Positions 16,638 to 25,417 of a stretch of 35,574 nt of DNA are shown piece by piece. Numbering within the stretch: the stretch's first letter is position 1; each line of letters starts with the position of its first letter. Where the stretch lies: contig DERZ01000002.1 in the NCBI GenBank assembly GCA_002361155.1, forward strand, positions 30,532 through 66,105. Reading direction: 5' to 3'. The notes under the pieces were generated by a model, which was not told the DNA's origin, searched no databases, and was given only the letters and a program-made list of their open reading frames with translations. The DNA is from Porphyromonadaceae bacterium UBA3327 (GTDB lineage: Bacteria; Bacteroidota; Bacteroidia; Bacteroidales; Muribaculaceae). Made by a program: the position numbers and the translations under genes.

Positions 16638-17716
16638 AAAAAGCAACCTTGCAGCTTGACGACGGAAGCCGTTTCGAGGGATACTCGTTCGGCTACGAAG
16701 GCAACGTGTCCGGAGAGGTGGTCTTCAACACCGCAATGACCGGCTATCCCGAGAGTCTGACCGACCCATCGTACGCAGGCCAGCTGATGGTCCTCACGTA
16801 TCCGCTCGTCGGCAACTACGGAACGCCCCCGCTCGATGTCGCCGTCGACGGCATGGAGCAGTTCGCCGAAAGCGATCGGATTCATCCCCGTGCGCTCATC
16901 GTGAGCGATTATTCCGATGAGTTCAGCCACTGGAACGCCCGCGGGAGCCTTGCCGACTGGCTCTGTCGCGAAAAGGTGCCGGCCATCACAGGCATCGACA
17001 CGCGCCGCCTTACGAAAATTCTTCGTGAAAACGGCGTTATGACAGGTACGCTCCGTGTGGAAGGTTGCTCCGATTCTCCCGGCGGGGAGGATTACAACGG
17101 CATCAATTTCGTGGAGCGCGTATCCGTTAAGGAACCGGTCACTTATGGTGCCGGAGAGGGTCGCAAGCGCGTGGTACTTGTGGACTGCGGTGCGAAAAAC
17201 AACATTGTCCGTTGTCTTTTAAGGCGCGGAGTGGAGGTGGTCCGCGTACCCTGGGACTATGATTTCAATAACCTCGAGTTCGACGGCCTCTTCCTGTCCA
17301 ATGGCCCCGGTAACCCCGACACCTGCTCAGCCACCGTGGAGAACATCCGGAAGTTTATCTCGAATCCGGAGGAACGGCGCCCGCTGATGGGTATCTGTAT
17401 GGGAAACCAGCTCCTTGCCAAAGCCGCCGGAGCAACCATCTATAAGCTCAAGTACGGCCACCGGAGCCACAACCAGCCCGTCCGCCTTGAAGGGTCCGAG
17501 CGGTGTTTTATCACCAGCCAGAACCATGGCTTTGCCGTCGACGCATCCTCTCTTCCCGAAGATTGGGAACCTCTCTTTACCAACATGAACGACGGCAGCA
17601 ACGAGGGTATCCGTCATCGCACCCGTCCCTGGAAGTCGTCGCAGTTCCATCCTGAGGCTTGCGGCGGTCCGGTGGACACAGAATTCCTTTTCGACGATTT
17701 TATTTCCCTCCTGTAA
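16634..17716 (+). CDS. carA: Carbamoyl-phosphate synthase small subunit (glutaminase)
   Basis: CarA hydrolyses glutamine and channels ammonia to CarB for carbamoyl phosphate synthesis. The 360-residue protein has the N-terminal small-chain domain (DGSRFEGYSFGYEG, FNTAMTGYPE) and a C-terminal class I glutaminase domain. The catalytic Cys (about residue 254) is in GICMGNQLL, and the His and Glu are in SSQFHPEACGGP. The residue after GICMG is Asn, where the E. coli enzyme has a His; the rest of the triad is intact, and I take this as lineage variation. The start codon overlaps the stop of the PurF-like gene (ATGA), so the two are translationally coupled. carB follows after 25 bp. Confidence 0.97.
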   Translation: MKKATLQLDDGSRFEGYSFGYEGNVSGEVVFNTAMTGYPESLTDPSYAGQLMVLTYPLVGNYGTPPLDVAVDGMEQFAESDRIHPRALIVSDYSDEFSHWNARGSLADWLCREKVPAITGIDTRRLTKILRENGVMTGTLRVEGCSDSPGGEDYNGINFVERVSVKEPVTYGAGEGRKRVVLVDCGAKNNIVRCLLRRGVEVVRVPWDYDFNNLEFDGLFLSNGPGNPDTCSATVENIRKFISNPEERRPLMGICMGNQLLAKAAGATIYKLKYGHRSHNQPVRLEGSERCFITSQNHGFAVDASSLPEDWEPLFTNMNDGSNEGIRHRTRPWKSSQFHPEACGGPVDTEFLFDDFISLL

Positions 17717-17741
17717 TCCGGAACCGTAAAAGTGAACTGAA

Positions 17742-20700
17742 ATGACTGACCAATTCGATAATAAAGAGATAAAGAAGGTGCTCGTGCTCGGCTCGGGCGC
17801 TCTCAAGATAGGCGAGGCCGGAGAGTTCGACTATTCCGGCTCTCAGGCGCTGAAGGCCCTCCGCGAAGAAGGCATCGAGACGGTGCTGATCAATCCCAAC
17901 ATCGCGACGGTGCAGACCAGCGAGGGTGTCGCCGACCATATCTATTTCCTTCCCGTCACCCCCTTCTTTGTCGAGAAGGTGATTGCCCGCGAACGTCCCC
18001 AGGGCATACTTCTCGCTTTCGGAGGACAGACCGCTCTCAACTGTGGCGTGGAACTCTTCCGTCAGGGTGTGCTCGAGAAGTACGGCGTCCGGGTGCTCGG
18101 TACCCCCGTCCAGGCAATCATAAACACCGAGGACCGCGAGATTTTCGTCGACAAGCTGCGCGAGATTGACGTCAGGACCATCGCCAGCGAGGCCTGCGAG
18201 AACATCGACCAGGCTCTCCGCGCGGCCGAAGAGCTCGGTTATCCGGTTATCCTCCGTGCCGCATACGCGCTCGGCGGACTCGGTTCAGGCTTCTGCGACA
18301 ATGCCGACGAACTCCGCCGTCTTGCTGAGAAGGCTTTTTCCTTCTCCCCCCAGGTGCTCGTCGAGAAGAGTCTCAAAGGCTGGAAGGAAATCGAATATGA
18401 GGTGGTGCGTGACCGTTTCGGCAACTGTATCACCGTCTGCAATATGGAGAATTTCGACCCACTCGGCATCCATACCGGCGAGAGTATCGTTGTTGCTCCG
18501 TCGCAGACGCTTACCAATTCGGAGTATCACAAGCTGCGCGAACTCTCCATCCGTATCGCGAACCATATCGGCATAGTCGGCGAATGCAATGTGCAGTTCG
18601 CACTCTGTCCCGATTCGGAAGACTACCGGGTGATCGAGGTCAATGCCCGTCTCAGCCGCTCCTCGGCCCTCGCCTCAAAGGCCACCGGATATCCGCTCGC
18701 CTTTGTGGCTGCGAAGCTTGCCCTCGGATACGGGCTTTTCGAACTCTCCAATTCCGTGACCAAGACCACGCCTGCTTTCTTCGAGCCTGCGCTTGACTAT
18801 GTGGTGTGCAAGATTCCGCGCTGGGATCTCGGCAAGTTCCGCAAAGTGAGTCGCGAACTCGAGTCCAGCATGAAGTCGGTGGGTGAGGTGATGGCCATCG
18901 GTCGCAATTTCGAGGAGGCAATCCAGAAGGGCCTCCGCATGATAGGGCAGGGCATGCACGGTTTTGTCGACAACAAGGAGATTGAGATCGACGATGTGGA
19001 GCATGCGCTCGCGGCCCCGACCGACAAGCGTATATTCGTGATTGAAAAAGCGTTCGACAACGGTTACACCGTAGACCGCATCCATGAACTTACCAAGATC
19101 GACCGCTGGTTCCTGCATAAGCTCAAGAAGATCCATGACGTGGACCTCCGTCTGCATGGATACGACAGCCTCGAGGCCATTCCCGCCGACCTCCTGCGCG
19201 AGGCGAAGCGCCTCGGATTCTCCGATTTCCAGATCGGACGCGCCATAGGCATGGAAAAAGACCATGATATGGAGGAGGCGATCACGCTGGTGCGCCGTCG
19301 CCGCAAGGCTCTCGGCATAATACCATGCGTAAAGCAGATAGACACTCTCGCCGCCGAGTATCCGGCACGTACCAATTACCTGTACCTCACATACGGAGGC
19401 GAGGAGAACGACATCAATTATGAAAACGACGGACGCTCGGTGGTGGTGCTCGGATCTGGTGCCTACCGCATCGGCAGTTCCGTGGAGTTCGACTGGTGCG
19501 GAGTCCAGGCTCTCGACACCATCCGCAAGGAGGGTTACCGATCCGTGATGGTGAACTATAATCCGGAGACTGTGTCGACCGACTACGACATCTGCGACCG
19601 TCTATATTTCGACGAGCTTTCTTTCGAGCGCGTCCTCGACATTCTCGATCTCGAGAGTCCGCACGGGGTGGTCGTGTCCACCGGCGGTCAGATTCCCAAC
19701 AACCTCGCCTTGCGTCTCGACCAGGCCGGCGTGAGACTCCTTGGTACTTCCGCTCAGAATATCGACAACGCCGAGGACCGCGAGAAATTTTCCGCAATGC
19801 TCGGACGCATCGGCGTGGACCAGCCGGAATGGAGCGCGCTGACTTCCATGGACGACATAAACCGCTTTGTGGACCGCGTGGGCTTCCCCGTCCTGGTCCG
19901 TCCGTCATACGTGCTTTCCGGCGCCGCTATGAATGTATGTGCCGACCGCAGCCAGCTCGAGAATTTCCTTACACTTGCCGCCAATGTATCCAAGAAGCAT
20001 CCGGTGGTGGTGAGCCGTTTCCTCGAGCACGCCAAGGAGGTGGAGATGGATGCCGTGGCTAAAAACGGAGAGATCATCGCTTACGCCATCTCTGAGCATG
20101 TGGAGTTTGCAGGCGTCCATTCAGGCGATGCCACCATCCAGTTCCCGCCGCAGAAACTGTATGTGGAGACTGCCCGCCGCATCAAGAAGATTTCCAAGAA
20201 GATTGCACGCGAGCTCCAGATTTCGGGACCATTCAATATCCAGTTCCTCGCCCGCGACAACGATATCAAGGTGATAGAGTGCAATCTGCGCGCCTCAAGA
20301 AGTTTTCCGTTTGTCAGCAAGGTTTTGAAAATCAATTTTATAGAGCTTGCCACAAGAATCATGCTCGGACTTCCCGTCTCGAAGCCCGACAAGAGTGTGT
20401 TCGATCTTGACTACGTGGGAGTGAAGGCGAGCCAGTTCTCGTTCAACCGTCTGCAGAATGCCGATCCGAAACTCAGTGTCGACATGGTGTCGACCGGCGA
20501 GGTGGGCTGTCTCGGCGAGGACGCACGCTCCGCGCTTCTCACGGCCATGCTCTCCACCGGCAATACCATCCCTAAGAAGAACATCCTTATCTCGTCGGGC
20601 AACGGCAAGCAGAAGGCAGCTCTTCTCGACGCCGCCAAGTATCTGCGCGAGAACGGGTACAATATCTATGCCACCGAAGGTACCTACCGCCATCTTGTGG

Positions 20701-20975
20701 AGAATGGCATAGAGTCCACACGCGCATACTGGCCCGACCAGGAAGGCGCCCCTCAGGCGCTCGACCTCCTGCACAATCACGAGATCGATCTTGTGGTGAA
20801 CATCCCGAGGAATAATTCCGACAAGGAGATAACCAACGGATATCGTATCCGCCGCGCCGCCGTCGACCTCAATATACCTCTGATCACCAACGCACGCCTC
20901 GCGTCGGCGTTCATACGCGCATTCTGCGCGATGACTCCTGCCGACATCGAGATACGCAGCTGGCAGGAGTTCTGA
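17742..20975 (+). CDS. carB: Carbamoyl-phosphate synthase large subunit
   Basis: CarB makes carbamoyl phosphate from bicarbonate, ammonia and two ATP. The 1077-residue length matches the full two-lobed enzyme. The first carboxyphosphate half begins with VLVLGSGALKIGEAGEFDYSG. The second carbamoyl-phosphate half begins near residue 565 with VVVLGSGAYRIGSSVEFDW. ATP-grasp motifs are present in both halves, for example IEVNARLSRSSALASKATG and IECNLRASRSFPFVSKV. The C-terminal MGS-like allosteric domain (about residue 945 onwards) has LISSGNGKQKAALLDAA and NIPRNNSDKEITNGYRIRR. In known enzymes this domain binds UMP or other effectors; effector choice here is not visible. Codon use is strongly biased to C/G-ending codons, as expected for a highly expressed core gene. 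Confidence 0.98.
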   Translation: MTDQFDNKEIKKVLVLGSGALKIGEAGEFDYSGSQALKALREEGIETVLINPNIATVQTSEGVADHIYFLPVTPFFVEKVIARERPQGILLAFGGQTALNCGVELFRQGVLEKYGVRVLGTPVQAIINTEDREIFVDKLREIDVRTIASEACENIDQALRAAEELGYPVILRAAYALGGLGSGFCDNADELRRLAEKAFSFSPQVLVEKSLKGWKEIEYEVVRDRFGNCITVCNMENFDPLGIHTGESIVVAPSQTLTNSEYHKLRELSIRIANHIGIVGECNVQFALCPDSEDYRVIEVNARLSRSSALASKATGYPLAFVAAKLALGYGLFELSNSVTKTTPAFFEPALDYVVCKIPRWDLGKFRKVSRELESSMKSVGEVMAIGRNFEEAIQKGLRMIGQGMHGFVDNKEIEIDDVEHALAAPTDKRIFVIEKAFDNGYTVDRIHELTKIDRWFLHKLKKIHDVDLRLHGYDSLEAIPADLLREAKRLGFSDFQIGRAIGMEKDHDMEEAITLVRRRRKALGIIPCVKQIDTLAAEYPARTNYLYLTYGGEENDINYENDGRSVVVLGSGAYRIGSSVEFDWCGVQALDTIRKEGYRSVMVNYNPETVSTDYDICDRLYFDELSFERVLDILDLESPHGVVVSTGGQIPNNLALRLDQAGVRLLGTSAQNIDNAEDREKFSAMLGRIGVDQPEWSALTSMDDINRFVDRVGFPVLVRPSYVLSGAAMNVCADRSQLENFLTLAANVSKKHPVVVSRFLEHAKEVEMDAVAKNGEIIAYAISEHVEFAGVHSGDATIQFPPQKLYVETARRIKKISKKIARELQISGPFNIQFLARDNDIKVIECNLRASRSFPFVSKVLKINFIELATRIMLGLPVSKPDKSVFDLDYVGVKASQFSFNRLQNADPKLSVDMVSTGEVGCLGEDARSALLTAMLSTGNTIPKKNILISSGNGKQKAALLDAAKYLRENGYNIYATEGTYRHLVENGIESTRAYWPDQEGAPQALDLLHNHEIDLVVNIPRNNSDKEITNGYRIRRAAVDLNIPLITNARLASAFIRAFCAMTPADIEIRSWQEF

Positions 20976-21014
20976 CAGGATTCCTTGTACACTCTGGAAA
21001 GAATCTGAATATAA

Positions 21015-22292
21015 ATGGGAACAATAGCGATTACAGGCGAAAGAATCTGGGACGGCGAGGGCTTTTCGGCCGGAACCATCCTGATCGAGGATGGCATTGT
21101 CAGGGAGCGCGGCGCGTTCGTCGGGCTTCCTGCCGGAATCAGGGTCATCAATGCAGGAAGTCACGAGGTGCTCCCGGGCCTGGTAGATGTCCATGTGCAC
21201 CTCCGCGAACCGGGTTATTCCTACAAGGAGACCATCGCCGCAGGCACCAGGGCCGCCGCGCGCGGCGGATTCACCACGGTGTGCGCCATGCCGAATCTCA
21301 ATCCCGTGCCGGACTGCCGCGAGGCTCTCGACATGCAGCTGGACATAATCCGGCGCGACGCCTGTGTCGAGGTGTTGCCTTACGCCTCCATCACCGGCAA
21401 ACGGATGGGAGAGACTCTTGTCGACTATGGTGCGCTGGCACCGGATGTAGCCGGATTCTCCGATGACGGTACCGGCGTACAGAGTGAGGACGTGATGCGC
21501 CGCGCCATGCGCGGAATTGCGGCCACCGGAAAGGTGCTCGCCGCACATTGCGAGGTCGACTCTATGTTGCGCGGCGGCTATATTCACGAAGGGGATTATG
21601 CACGGCTGCATGGTCACCGTGGCATCTGCTCCGAAAGCGAATGGCGGGAAGTGGAACGAGACATCCGGCTTGCGCGGGAAACCGGCTGCCGGCTTCATAT
21701 CTGCCACGTCTCAACCCGCGAGAGCGTCGGGCTGGTGCGCCGGGCCAAGGCCGAAGGTCTCCCGGTAACCTGCGAGACGGGAGCCCATTATCTTGCATTT
21801 TGCGACGCTGACCTCAAGGAGGAAGGCCGCTTCAAGATGAATCCTCCGCTCCGTTCCTCCGCCGACCGCGAGGCCATCCTGGAGGGTATAGCCGACGGCA
21901 CCGTCGACTGCATCGCATCCGATCATGCTCCGCATTCGGCCCGGGAGAAGGCGCAGGGTCTTGAGAAAAGTGCAATGGGCGTTACCGGTCTCGAGGTGTC
22001 TCTCCCCGCCGCCTACACCTATGCCGTGCTCGCCAGGCGCATCGGTCTTCCGCAGCTCGTCAGGCTCATGGCCGACAACCCGAGGCGTATTTTCGGACTC
22101 GCAGGCGGTCTGAATCCCGGTGATCGTGCCGATGTCGCTGTCGTGGACTTCGACCGCGAATTCAAGGTGGATTCCGCTGATTTCATCTCCATGGGAAAGG
22201 CCACGCCGTTCGATGGCCTCACATTGCGCGGAAAGGTATTGCTCACGATTGTCGCCGGCAAGGTGGTGTATGAGGAGACTGCGGAAGCGTAA
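21015..22292 (+). CDS. pyrC: Dihydroorotase, type I
   Basis: Dihydroorotase cyclises carbamoyl aspartate to dihydroorotate. The metal-binding start HVHLREPGYSYKET (about residues 59-72) and AAARGGFTTVCAMPN follow the type I (Bacillus-like, long) pattern rather than the short E. coli type. HCEVDSM, CHVSTRESV and the catalytic Asp in IASDHAPHS (about residue 304) are present. The 425-residue length is typical. The gene lies 39 bp after carB and 26 bp before pyrK. Type I enzymes sometimes form complexes with aspartate transcarbamoylase, as in Aquifex; whether that applies here is open, but it is relevant given the unusual PyrB in the same operon. Confidence 0.97.
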   Translation: MGTIAITGERIWDGEGFSAGTILIEDGIVRERGAFVGLPAGIRVINAGSHEVLPGLVDVHVHLREPGYSYKETIAAGTRAAARGGFTTVCAMPNLNPVPDCREALDMQLDIIRRDACVEVLPYASITGKRMGETLVDYGALAPDVAGFSDDGTGVQSEDVMRRAMRGIAATGKVLAAHCEVDSMLRGGYIHEGDYARLHGHRGICSESEWREVERDIRLARETGCRLHICHVSTRESVGLVRRAKAEGLPVTCETGAHYLAFCDADLKEEGRFKMNPPLRSSADREAILEGIADGTVDCIASDHAPHSAREKAQGLEKSAMGVTGLEVSLPAAYTYAVLARRIGLPQLVRLMADNPRRIFGLAGGLNPGDRADVAVVDFDREFKVDSADFISMGKATPFDGLTLRGKVLLTIVAGKVVYEETAEA

Positions 22293-22318
22293 TCCGATTC
22301 TGAACATAAATAAGACGC

Positions 22319-23056
22319 ATGATGCAGAATATATATAAGATATTGGAAAACCGAGAGATAGCCTCGGGAACGATGTCGATGCGCCTCGAAGGAGAGGTGG
22401 ATTTTTACCGTCCCGGACAGTTTGTCAATATCGCGGTGCCAGGTTTCACTCTCCGTCGTCCGATTTCGGTTTGTGACTGGGATGACCGATCGTTTACAAT
22501 CGTTTATGCGGTTGTGGGCGACGGAACGGAGCGCATGTCCCGGATGCTCCCGGGCGAAAGCCTTGACATACTCGCTCCGCTTGGGACTGGATTTGATCCG
22601 GATGCCGGCGCAGAGCGCCCTGTGCTCCTCGGAGGAGGCGTGGGATGTCCCCCTCTCTACGGACTGGCCAGACGCCTGCTTGAGCGCGGTGTGCGCCCGA
22701 CTGTGGTGCTTGGATTCAATTCCGCGGAGAAGATGATGCTTCTCGATGAGTTCCGCGCACTCGGTCTCGATGTCTATGTGGCCACGCTCGACGGCAGTTA
22801 CGGCACGAAAGGATTCGTTACCGACGCCATGCGCTTGAATGGCCTTGACCCCGACTATTTTTACGCATGCGGGCCTACGCCGATGTTGCGCGCCGTTTGT
22901 CTCGGCCTCGGTATCCCCGGAGAGGTGAGTCTCGAGGCCCGCATGGGCTGCGGCTTCGGTGCCTGCGTATGCTGCTCGGTGGAAACTGTCGGCGGCAGCA
23001 AGAGAATCTGTATGGAAGGCCCCGCCTTCAGAAAGGAGGAACTGATATGGAAATGA
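22319..23056 (+). CDS. pyrK: Dihydroorotate dehydrogenase electron transfer subunit
   Basis: PyrK carries FAD and a [2Fe-2S] cluster and passes electrons from dihydroorotate dehydrogenase B to NAD+. The FAD-binding motif RRPISVCDWD is near residue 43. The NAD-binding segment is LLGGGVGCPPLYG (about residue 103). The C-terminal cluster ligands are MGCGFGACVCC followed about 12 residues later by C in RICMEGP, giving C-x4-C-x2-C-x(12)-C. The 245-residue length is usual. Two adjacent ATGs (22319, 22322) could start translation. The 3' end overlaps pyrD by 10 nt, which fits a fixed stoichiometry of the heterotetramer. Confidence 0.96.
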   Translation: MMQNIYKILENREIASGTMSMRLEGEVDFYRPGQFVNIAVPGFTLRRPISVCDWDDRSFTIVYAVVGDGTERMSRMLPGESLDILAPLGTGFDPDAGAERPVLLGGGVGCPPLYGLARRLLERGVRPTVVLGFNSAEKMMLLDEFRALGLDVYVATLDGSYGTKGFVTDAMRLNGLDPDYFYACGPTPMLRAVCLGLGIPGEVSLEARMGCGFGACVCCSVETVGGSKRICMEGPAFRKEELIWK

Positions 23057-24015
23057 CTAACGGCAACAGCTGCCCCGGCGAAGATATGAATCTGGCGGAT
23101 CCCCGTCTTGAGGTAGACCTTGGCGGAGTCCGTCTTAAAAATCCGGTTATTCCGGCAAGCGGTTGTTTCGGCTACGGTTACGTGATGAGCCGATTCTATG
23201 ACCTTGATGTCCTCGGAGCCATCTCTTTCAAGGGGACCACTTTGCATCCCCGCTTCGGCAATCCTCTCCCGAGAGTGGCCGAATGTGCTTCGGGAATGCT
23301 CAATTCGGTAGGTCTTCAGAACCCAGGCATAGATGCTGTCTTGGAGAAGGAACTTCCGATGATGCGCAGTTCTTTCCACGGTCCGATCATAGCCAATATC
23401 AGTGGTTTCTCGCTCGATGAGTATCGCGAGTGCTGCCGCAGGATCGACGGAGCCCCTGGTGTGGAGATCATTGAACTGAACGTGAGCTGTCCCAATGTGC
23501 ATGGCGGCGGCATGAGTTTCGGCACAAGCTGTGAGTCGGTGGCCGAGGTGGTCAGGGCGGTCAAGGAAGTGACGTCGCTTCCCCTCTTCGTGAAACTTTC
23601 GCCCAATGTCACCGATATTGTCTCCATCGCCCGTGCCGCCGAGGACGCCGGCGCCGACGGACTTTGCCTGATCAATACCCTGCTGGGTATGCGCATCGAC
23701 CTCAGGACACGCCGGCCGATTATGGCCAACGGGATGGGAGGCTTTTCCGGCCGCGACATCTTCCCCGTGGCCGTCAGGATGATATGGCAGGTGAGCCGGG
23801 CATGTTCCGTTCCTGTGATCGGCTGTGGCGGCGTGGCTTCCGCCGAGGATGTGCTTGAAATGATGATGGCAGGTGCGAAAGCCGTGGAGGTGGGTACGGC
23901 CAATCTCATCAATCCCACGGCCTGCCGCGACATAATCCGGAATCTCCCGGCGGCAATGGACCGCTACGGTATAGAAAATCTCAAAGAACTGACTTCGTCC
24001 GCACAAGGAAACTGA
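23047..24015 (+). CDS. pyrD: Dihydroorotate dehydrogenase B catalytic subunit
   Basis: This class 1B enzyme oxidises dihydroorotate to orotate with FMN and works with PyrK. The flavin barrel starts with LKNPVIPASGCFGYG. The catalytic loop carries the class 1 Cys in ELNVSCPNVH (about residue 145). The phosphate-binding end is IGCGGVASAEDVLEMMMAGA. The 322-residue length includes an N-terminal extension of about 18 residues compared with many PyrD. The frame is open for 60 codons further upstream inside pyrK, but the ATG at 23047 gives the normal protein and a 10-nt overlap. Class 1B (with PyrK) rather than the membrane quinone-linked class 2 fits an anaerobe. Confidence 0.97.
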   Translation: MEMTNGNSCPGEDMNLADPRLEVDLGGVRLKNPVIPASGCFGYGYVMSRFYDLDVLGAISFKGTTLHPRFGNPLPRVAECASGMLNSVGLQNPGIDAVLEKELPMMRSSFHGPIIANISGFSLDEYRECCRRIDGAPGVEIIELNVSCPNVHGGGMSFGTSCESVAEVVRAVKEVTSLPLFVKLSPNVTDIVSIARAAEDAGADGLCLINTLLGMRIDLRTRRPIMANGMGGFSGRDIFPVAVRMIWQVSRACSVPVIGCGGVASAEDVLEMMMAGAKAVEVGTANLINPTACRDIIRNLPAAMDRYGIENLKELTSSAQGN

Positions 24016-24037
24016 AGTCACAAAGAACTGAATTCAA

Positions 24038-24742
24038 ATGGATAAAGAAGTAATCATAGCATGCGACTTTGCCTCGCCTGAGGCTGTTCTCGAGTTCCTC
24101 GACCGCTTCGAGGAGGAAAAGCCGTTCGTGAAAATAGGCATGGAGCTTTTCTATGCCGGTGGCCCGGACATAGTGCGCCGCATACGCGAGCGCGGTCATA
24201 AGATTTTCCTCGATCTCAAACTGCACGACATTCCAAACACCGTCCGCAAGGCGATGCGGGTCCTTTCGAGTCTTGATGTCGACATGGTCAACGTCCATGC
24301 CGCCGGTGGCGTGGAGATGATGCGCGCCGCCGTCGAAGGCCTCAGGGAGGGTCGCTGTGACGGCACGCGTCCGCTCATAATCGCCGTCACACAGCTTACA
24401 AGCACTTCCAGGGAGATGCTCAACCGCGAGCTTCTGATCCCCGGCGAAATCAACGACTGTATCGCGCAGTACGCCCGCAATGCCTGCGAGGCGGGACTCG
24501 ACGGTGTGGTCTGCAGCCCTCTTGAGGCCGCACTCGTCAAGGAGGCCTGCGGTTCCGGATTCATGGCGGTAACCCCGGGTATCCGTTACCCCGATGCCGC
24601 CAAGGATGACCAGAGCCGCATCACTTCCCCTGCCGATGCCCGCCGCATAGGATCCGACTTCATAGTGGTGGGTCGCCCCATCACCGCCGCTCCGGATCCC
24701 GTGGCCGCCTACCGCCGCTGCAAGGCCGACTTCTGCGGCTGA
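24038..24742 (+). CDS. pyrF: Orotidine 5'-phosphate decarboxylase
   Basis: PyrF catalyses the last step, OMP to UMP. The 234-residue TIM-barrel protein starts with [10 protein letters not shown] and contains the catalytic signature [11 protein letters not shown] (about residues 58-68) with the Lys and Asp pair. VNVHAAGG and [14 protein letters not shown] follow, and [13 protein letters not shown] forms the phosphate-binding end. This is the classical group I form and not the longer Mycobacterium-type group II form found in some Bacteroidota. It sits 22 bp after pyrD and 34 bp before pyrE. All active-site residues appear intact. Confidence 0.97.
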   Translation: MDKEVIIACDFASPEAVLEFLDRFEEEKPFVKIGMELFYAGGPDIVRRIRERGHKIFLDLKLHDIPNTVRKAMRVLSSLDVDMVNVHAAGGVEMMRAAVEGLREGRCDGTRPLIIAVTQLTSTSREMLNRELLIPGEINDCIAQYARNACEAGLDGVVCSPLEAALVKEACGSGFMAVTPGIRYPDAAKDDQSRITSPADARRIGSDFIVVGRPITAAPDPVAAYRRCKADFCG

Positions 24743-24776
24743 AACTCTGAATAAAACTTGCGAAATCACAAAAGAT

Positions 24777-25412
24777 ATGAGAGAAAAAGAAATAGCCAAA
24801 GGCCTGTTGAGCATCAAGGCCGTTTTCCTGCGCCCTGACGAGCCTTTCACCTGGGCCAGCGGTATAAAGAGTCCCATATATTGCGACAACCGCCTCATCC
24901 TCACGTCTCCCGAGGTGCGCAACCTCGTGGAGCACTCCATAGCCGATGCCGTGAAGGAGTACTATCCTGAGGCTGAAGTGCTGATGGGTACCAGCACGGC
25001 CGGCATCGCACATGCCGCCATTGCCGGCCATCTGCTCGGCATGCCTATGGGCTATGTGCGCGGATCAGCCAAGGACCATGGCCGCAATAACCGCATCGAA
25101 GGTCGCCTTGAGAAAGGAAGCAAGGTGGTTGTGATTGAAGACCTGATCTCCACCGGCGGCAGTTGCATCGAGGTGGTCGAAGCGTTGCGTGAGGCGGGAG
25201 CCGAAGTTCTCGGAGTAATAAGCATCTTCACTTACGGCATGAAAAAAGGACTCGAGCGCCTCGCCGCCGCCGAAGTCGAGAACCACTCCCTCTGCAACTT
25301 CGATGTCCTGGTAGACACCGCCATAGAGGAAGGCTATATCCCTGCTGACTCCGCCGTACCTCTCCGCCGCTTCATGGCCAACCCCGCCGATCCTTCCTGG
25401 CAAAATTCATAG
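24777..25412 (+). CDS. pyrE: Orotate phosphoribosyltransferase
   Basis: PyrE joins orotate and PRPP to form OMP. The 211-residue protein has the substrate-binding FTWASGIKSPIYCDNR segment near residue 22, the flexible loop with VRGSAKDHGRNNRIEG (about 92-107), and the PRPP motif VVVIEDLISTGGS (about 115-127). No residue loss is seen. It lies 5 bp before pyrB, so the two are probably translated together. PRPP is shared as substrate with the PurF-like enzyme at the start of the operon, which may be one reason for their linkage; that link is inference. Confidence 0.97.
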   Translation: MREKEIAKGLLSIKAVFLRPDEPFTWASGIKSPIYCDNRLILTSPEVRNLVEHSIADAVKEYYPEAEVLMGTSTAGIAHAAIAGHLLGMPMGYVRGSAKDHGRNNRIEGRLEKGSKVVVIEDLISTGGSCIEVVEALREAGAEVLGVISIFTYGMKKGLERLAAAEVENHSLCNFDVLVDTAIEEGYIPADSAVPLRRFMANPADPSWQNS

Positions 25413-25417
25413 ATTAT

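Noticed and set aside
17395..17412. Asn instead of His after GICMG in CarA as a sign of a dead glutaminase
   Set aside because: The catalytic Cys, His and Glu are all present; this position is not the nucleophile or base, and the change is more likely lineage variation.
20295..21707. 470-codon open frame on the minus strand opposite carB and pyrC
   Set aside because: It is a mirror frame of two genes with full family motifs on the plus strand; its translation has no recognisable domain and reflects GC-biased codons.
22867..23046. 60-residue N-terminal extension of pyrD
   Set aside because: It is inside pyrK in another frame, is arginine-rich and unlike any PyrD; ATG at 23047 gives the family length.
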